Shown in pieces: positions 61,301 through 64,000 of a stretch of DNA of 64,000 nt; within the stretch, counting starts at the first letter, position 1, and the number at the start of each line of letters is the position of its first letter. A model generated the notes under the pieces. That model ran no database searches. It was not told the origin of the DNA and was given only the letters and a program-made list of their open reading frames with translations. A program made the translations under genes and the position numbers. This DNA comes from Thiodiazotropha sp040507225 (GTDB taxonomy: Bacteria > Pseudomonadota > Gammaproteobacteria > Chromatiales > Chromatiaceae): the NCBI GenBank assembly GCA_040507225.1, contig JBEVVG010000001.1:1302001-1366000 (forward strand). Reading direction: 5' to 3'.

Positions 61301-62230
61301 GGCGGCCCCGGGGTGGGGTGAGATCGCGGTGGGGTGGTTATGGGTCTCCACCTTCATCAGGATGTGGACCTCTTCCTGACCAAAACCGTAGCTCAAGGAT
61401 TTCGGATCGAGGATGAATCGCTCTGCGCGGGGGCCCTGCATTACCGCGGCATTATCCTTATAAGCCGAGAGCACATTATCCGGCGAGCTGTGGGTGGTAT
61501 TGCGGATCATCTTGAACAGCGAGTGTTCCTGGGGTTCCCCGTCAATGATCCAGTCCGCGTTGAAAATTTTGTGCCGACAGTGCTCCGAGTTCGCTTGGGC
61601 AAACATCATCAGTTCCACGTCGGTGGGGTTGCGCCGCAGAGATTGAAAACTTTCGACCAGATATTCGATCTCATCGTCGGACAATGCCAGACCAAGTTCC
61701 TGGTTGGCATTTCGGAGTGCGGTTTCACCGCCTTCGAGTACATCCACCTGGACGAACGGGGCTGGCTCAGCGAGCTTGAACAGGCAGGTGGCATCATCCG
61801 CATCGGCCAGCACCGTTTCGGTCATCCGGTCATGCAGCAGGGCCGCCGCCTCGACGAATTGTTCACTGTTCAGGGGCGCGCCATCGATATTCAGATAGTA
61901 CGCAATGCCCCGTTCCAGACGCTGAACCTTCTTCAAACCGCAGTGGTGCGCGATGTCCGTGGCCTTGGTGGACCAGGGAGAGAGGGTTCCTGGTCTCGGC
62001 ACCACCAGCAACAGTGTGCCCTCTGGTTGTGTGACCGGCAGCGCCGGCCCATATCTCAGCAGGGTTTCAAGGACCTTCTGCTCGCTGGATTCCAGGGACT
62101 GTTCGATGTTTGCAAAGTGCAAAAACTGGGATGCCAGTGATACCGGGCTTCGCAGCCTTTCAGACAAACGCTGAGAGAGTTTCTGAAGTCGGAAATCGGA
62201 AAGCGCGGGCGCGCCACGGAGAATCAACAT
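58343..62230 (-). CDS. purL: Phosphoribosylformylglycinamidine synthase
   Basis: A 1295-residue single-chain (large) PurL that makes FGAM from FGAR, ATP and glutamine. The N-terminal part starts LILRGAPALSDFRLQKL. Two AIR-synthase-like halves carry AQANSEHCRHKIFNADWIIDG, KVETHNHPTAISP and DGGAxG-type loops. The C-terminal glutaminase has the cysteine in LGVCNGCQML and the histidine and glutamate in MPHPERVTRS. The gene is alone. Just upstream lies a terminator on the same strand, so it likely has its own promoter between 62231 and 62290. Confidence 0.97.
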   Translation of the reverse strand: MLILRGAPALSDFRLQKLSQRLSERLRSPVSLASQFLHFANIEQSLESSEQKVLETLLRYGPALPVTQPEGTLLLVVPRPGTLSPWSTKATDIAHHCGLKKVQRLERGIAYYLNIDGAPLNSEQFVEAAALLHDRMTETVLADADDATCLFKLAEPAPFVQVDVLEGGETALRNANQELGLALSDDEIEYLVESFQSLRRNPTDVELMMFAQANSEHCRHKIFNADWIIDGEPQEHSLFKMIRNTTHSSPDNVLSAYKDNAAVMQGPRAERFILDPKSLSYGFGQEEVHILMKVETHNHPTAISPHPGAATGSGGEIRDEGATGRGSKPKAGLCGFSVSNLRLPGGEMPWEVDYGKPGRIVSALDIMLEGPIGAASFNNEFGRPNLCGYFRTYEAEVPGPDGNELRGYHKPIMLAGGLGNIRGEHIEKNGFPSGSPLVVLGGPAMLIGLGGGAASSMASGTSAEDLDFASVQRSNPEMQRRCQEVIDACWSRGEENPILFIHDVGAGGLSNALPELVHDAALGGRFELRAVPNDDPGMSPMEIWCNESQERYVMAVDAARLDEFKAICERERCPYAVVGEAMDEERLILGDAHFDNNPIDLPMSLLFGKPPRMLRDVRRKTFHKPELDFSGIDLQEAAHRVLRLPSVASKTFLITIGDRSITGMVTRDQMVGPWQVPVADVAVTASGLMGYTGEAMSMGERTPLALLDAPASGRMAIGEAITNIAAANIAQISDIKLSANWMAPAGHPGEDVKLYETVRSVGMELCPALGIAIPVGKDSMSMKTVWQEPDGERAMIAPISLIVSAFAPVNDVRHTLTPQLRSDLGDSDLILIDLGKGMNRLGATALSQVYGQIGHHGADLNDPYALRRFFEVIQELNRNQLLLAYHDRSDGGLFALLCEMAFAGHCGVTVDIDDLGEDDLGALFSEELGAVIQVRHSDTDEVLKLLSDAGLARCSHVIGTLNQTDELVFRRAGSPVLQATRRSLQKAWSETTRQMQALRDNPQCAEEEYARLDEADPGMLAEPGFDIKDDIAAPMIATGVRPPMAILREQGVNGQLEMAAAFHRAGFECVDVHMSDIIEERINLERFKGLVACGGFSYGDVLGAGEGWAKSALFNSRARDAFEGFFNRTDTFALGVCNGCQMLSNLHELIPGAEDWPHFVRNRSEQFEARFVNVEVTDSPSILLSGMQGSRLPIVVAHGEGRAEFHDQEHLERARQLAVLRYMENDGQVARRYPANPNGSPDGLTGFCNRDGRVTIMMPHPERVTRSVQHSWCPDHWGEDAPWLRLFRNARAWLD

Positions 62231-62280
62231 CGTCGAGCCTTCATCCTGGGATGTGAAAAGGACTTATGATACTCGAAACC

Positions 62281-62329
62281 ACAAAAAAAATGGCAATCCG
62301 GCAACGCGTATCGGCGTTGCCGGATTGCC
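62281..62329 (-). terminator. Intrinsic terminator just upstream of purL
   Basis: GGCAATCCGGCAACGC (62292-62307) and GCGTTGCCGGATTGCC (62314-62329) form a perfect 16-base stem. On the minus strand the stem is followed by a run of eight T residues (62283-62290). It ends any transcript coming from the malQ side about 50 bases before the purL start, or it is a leader attenuator of purL. Confidence 0.85.
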
Positions 62330-62637
62330 GAGATTCAGCGAATGCCGAAAGTTCTCCTCCATGGAGACCTGTCAGGGCCTGCTAACGCGGGTAACCCAGG
62401 ATGGAAATCGCAAAGCAACACTTGATGCGACGGCCGTGTTGACCGTCACCAGGGGTGACTGGATTCAGGGAAGAGAATGAGAGGCGATACAGCACAGCAG
62501 CCCGGTCCCTTCGGTAGTGCTTCAGATTCCATCTAATCGACTGTAGGTCGAGAATACTCCAGATGCGGGGCGGAACCCAAGCCGGGAGGCGTGACAGGGT
62601 TCACAAAACACATCACCCCTCACTGAGACCTAACATA

Positions 62638-62666
62638 TTGTTAATTAAGCTTAAATTTCATAAAAA
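62638..62666 (+). promoter_or_regulatory. Candidate promoter for a plus-strand small RNA
   Basis: TTGTTA (62638-62643) and TAAAAA (62661-62666) are spaced by 17 bases, each with four of six consensus bases of a sigma-70 promoter, in the most AT-rich part of the gap. Transcription would start near 62673 and run to the terminator at 62806-62839. The match is moderate, so this is a suggestion. Confidence 0.35.
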
Positions 62667-62672
62667 ATGGCA

Positions 62673-62839
62673 TTTCAATGAATATTTTTGGACGCTATTG
62701 ATGAATCTCAATGACCCAATTGAACAATGGTGATGAAATCCACTCAAGTCGACCGGAAACGCAGTTTTTCTGGTGGCTTATCTCCTCCATCCTCCTTTGG
62801 TATAGCCGCTTCGACGTTATGACGGAGCGGTTTTTTTTT
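62673..62839 (+). ncRNA. Candidate small RNA with anti-Shine-Dalgarno loop
   Basis: A strong plus-strand terminator at 62806-62839 has no plus-strand gene before it, so a non-coding transcript is likely. Just before it, GGCTTAT (62775-62781) can pair with ATAGCC (62802-62807, one base bulged). That exposes a loop with CTCCTCCATCCTCCTTT (62782-62798), complementary to ribosome binding sites. C/U-rich anti-Shine-Dalgarno loops are known seed regions of regulatory RNAs. The stem shares two bases with the terminator, so the two folds compete slightly. The 5' end is a guess from a weak promoter. Confidence 0.4.
62806..62839 (+). terminator. Intrinsic terminator without an upstream gene
   Basis: CCGCTTCG (62806-62813) pairs with CGGAGCGG (62823-62830) including one G-U pair, loop nine bases, followed by nine T residues (62831-62839). 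It works on the plus strand only. The nearest plus-strand gene end is at 56825, beyond the minus-strand halogenase-like gene and purL, so it must serve an unannotated transcript in the gap. Confidence 0.8.
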
Positions 62840-62870
62840 ACCTGAAGGAGCCGAGACATTCCTCAGCCTG

Positions 62871-64000
62871 TCAGCGACCGTACATCCTGATACGCCGCAT
62901 CAGGCGTTCCTCGGTATCCGGCTTGATAAGATCCCATTCAAACCGCCAGCTCCAGTTGCCCTGGGTGGTGCCCGGAGTATTCATACGGTGCTCGGTATCC
63001 AGTCCCAGCACGTCCTGGAATGGGATGATCGCCAGGTTGGCCCGCGAGGCCAGTGCGGAGCGGATCAGCGGCCAGGGCATGACCTCCAGGGATTTTCCCA
63101 GATACTCGTCGACGAACTCCCGGCTTGCGTCATCGAGGGATTTGTACCAGCCGAGAGTCGTATCATTGTCATGGGTGCCGGTATACACCACCGATTCCTG
63201 GTTGTGATGGAACGGCAGATAGGGATTTTCGGCCTCCCCGGAAAAGGCGAATTGGAGGATTTTCATCCCCGGAAGATGATAGGCCTTGCGCAGGGCTTCC
63301 ACCTCCGGAGTGATGACGCCCAAGTCCTCGGCAATCAACGCCAGATCGGGCAGTTTCCGGTAGAGCACGCTGAACAGTTCGTCACCCGGTGCCTCCACCC
63401 AGTGACCGTTGACCGCGGTTGGCTCATCTGCGGGAATCTCCCAATAGGCCTCGAATCCGCGAAAATGATCGACCCTCAACAGATCGAAAAGTGTCGCCTG
63501 GGCACGCAGCCGGTCGATCCAGAAATGAAACCCGTCGGCCTGCATCACATCCCAGCGATAGAGTGGATTGCCCCAGCGCTGCCCGGTTGCGGAGAAGTAG
63601 TCCGGAGGGACCCCCGCCACCACTCTTGGATGCCCGTCATCGAGCAGATCGAACAAATCCCGGTGCGCCCACACTTCGGCGCTGTCGTGGGCAACGAAAA
63701 TCGGCACATCCCCGAACAGCAGCACACCCCGCTCATTGGCGTACCGCTTCAGGTTCATCCATTCGGTGTAGAACAGGTACTGCTCGAAGCGGGTAATATC
63801 GATCGATTCCTTCAGGCGCGCCCGGGCCATGGCCAGGGCCTGGGGCTGGCGATCGCGCAAGGTAAAGTGCCAGTCCCACCAGCAGGCGCTCTCCTCCTGA
63901 TGCAGGGAGCGGAACAGGGCGTAGTCTTCCAGCCAGTGTTTTTGATCGGCGATAAAACGCTGAAAGTCGTGCTGGTCCTGACTGCTGGCGTTTTTGCAAA
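62871..64000 (-). CDS. malQ: 4-alpha-glucanotransferase, C-terminal part
   Basis: About 376 residues of a GH77 amylomaltase, open at the right edge (the frame continues as CKNASSQDQHDFQRF). Visible family segments are LFGDVPIFVAHDSAEVWAHRDLF, GVPPDYFSATGQRWGNPLY, DLLRVDHFRGFEAYW with the catalytic aspartate, LALIAEDLGVITPEV with the acid/base glutamate and YTGTHDNDT. The end NTPGTTQGNWSWRF is typical. The enzyme transfers maltodextrin segments in glycogen or maltose metabolism. The start codon lies outside the window; an internal ATG at 63860 is not the start. Confidence 0.93.
   Translation of the reverse strand, partial: CKNASSQDQHDFQRFIADQKHWLEDYALFRSLHQEESACWWDWHFTLRDRQPQALAMARARLKESIDITRFEQYLFYTEWMNLKRYANERGVLLFGDVPIFVAHDSAEVWAHRDLFDLLDDGHPRVVAGVPPDYFSATGQRWGNPLYRWDVMQADGFHFWIDRLRAQATLFDLLRVDHFRGFEAYWEIPADEPTAVNGHWVEAPGDELFSVLYRKLPDLALIAEDLGVITPEVEALRKAYHLPGMKILQFAFSGEAENPYLPFHHNQESVVYTGTHDNDTTLGWYKSLDDASREFVDEYLGKSLEVMPWPLIRSALASRANLAIIPFQDVLGLDTEHRMNTPGTTQGNWSWRFEWDLIKPDTEERLMRRIRMYGR

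Larger units (their letters stand above)
62231..62870. other. 640-base intergenic region between purL and malQ
   Basis: No protein gene is supported. The region contains a minus-strand terminator (62281-62329), a stretch from about 62340 to 62640 with several short stems such as GTCACC/GGTGAC, an AT-rich part (62628-62700) and a plus-strand terminator (62806-62839). Divergent non-coding transcripts are possible. The part at 62480-62600 looks like a dispersed intergenic repeat, which a search of the whole genome would settle. Confidence 0.5.

Noticed and set aside
62695..62790. A 31-codon minus-strand frame starting after AAAGGAGG
   Set aside because: The putative ribosome binding site abuts the ATG with no spacing; the same bases are better explained as the anti-Shine-Dalgarno loop of a plus-strand RNA.

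Overview
The window is a GC-rich (about 60%) gammaproteobacterial chromosome segment. The evidence is the contiguous yebC-ruvC-ruvA-ruvB-ybgC-tolQ-tolR-tolA-tolB-pal-cpoB-queE-queC block, the glyA-nrdR-ribD-ribE block, speB-speA, murI and purL, together with rhombosortase, UbiU/UbiV/UbiT and an exosortase-type chain-length protein. This mix resembles Chromatiales or Sedimenticola-like lineages, but the genus cannot be fixed from sequence reading alone. No rRNA, tRNA or CRISPR array was recognised.

Layout. 1-2.4 kb: the end of a TIGR03790-like gene, a family 2 glycosyltransferase and a ferredoxin-NADP reductase-like flavoprotein. 2.5-5.8 kb: an AT-richer island of short one-way genes separated by integron attC sites and remnants, with no integrase. 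This is a CALIN-type cassette cluster. It carries a nuclease-DUF2075 ATPase, a ClpX-type zinc-finger microprotein and two small membrane proteins. 5.8-6.2 kb: a non-coding intergenic element with a perfect inverted repeat. 6.2-15.9 kb (minus strand): queuosine genes, Tol-Pal, RuvABC and YebC. 16.1-23 kb: an HDOD-GAF-like regulator, an XRE-type regulator, a VIT-VWA protein with a GlyGly-CTERM-like tail beside its likely processing enzyme rhombosortase, and a YiiX-type hydrolase. 23.1-26.6 kb: two radical SAM proteins followed by ubiU-ubiV. 26.7-32.8 kb: a TonB-dependent receptor, a periplasmic binding protein and a BarA-like hybrid kinase. 32.8-35.1 kb: murI, ubiT and a TauD-like dioxygenase. 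35.1-38.9 kb: ribE, ribD, nrdR and glyA. 39-44.7 kb: an XrtA-type chain-length determinant, an unknown gene, speA and speB.

45.0-58.1 kb is an aryl-polyene/xanthomonadin-like cluster. It has an ACP, two hotdog dehydratases, an acyltransferase, a LolA-like protein, an MMPL/RND exporter, a COG4648 membrane protein, an AMP ligase, a ketosynthase, a chain-length-factor-like partner, a ketoreductase and a glycosyltransferase. A lipoprotein, a DUF218 protein and a convergent flavin-dependent halogenase candidate follow. Together they could load an aryl starter, extend it iteratively to a polyene, move it to the outer membrane and possibly halogenate it. 58.3-64 kb: purL, a 640-base intergenic region and the 3' part of malQ. 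The intergenic region holds two opposed intrinsic terminators and a candidate plus-strand small RNA with an anti-Shine-Dalgarno loop.

The points most worth following are the integrase-less cassette island with its nuclease-DUF2075 gene, the rhombosortase/VIT-VWA pair, the halogenase-linked aryl-polyene cluster and the candidate sRNA upstream of purL.
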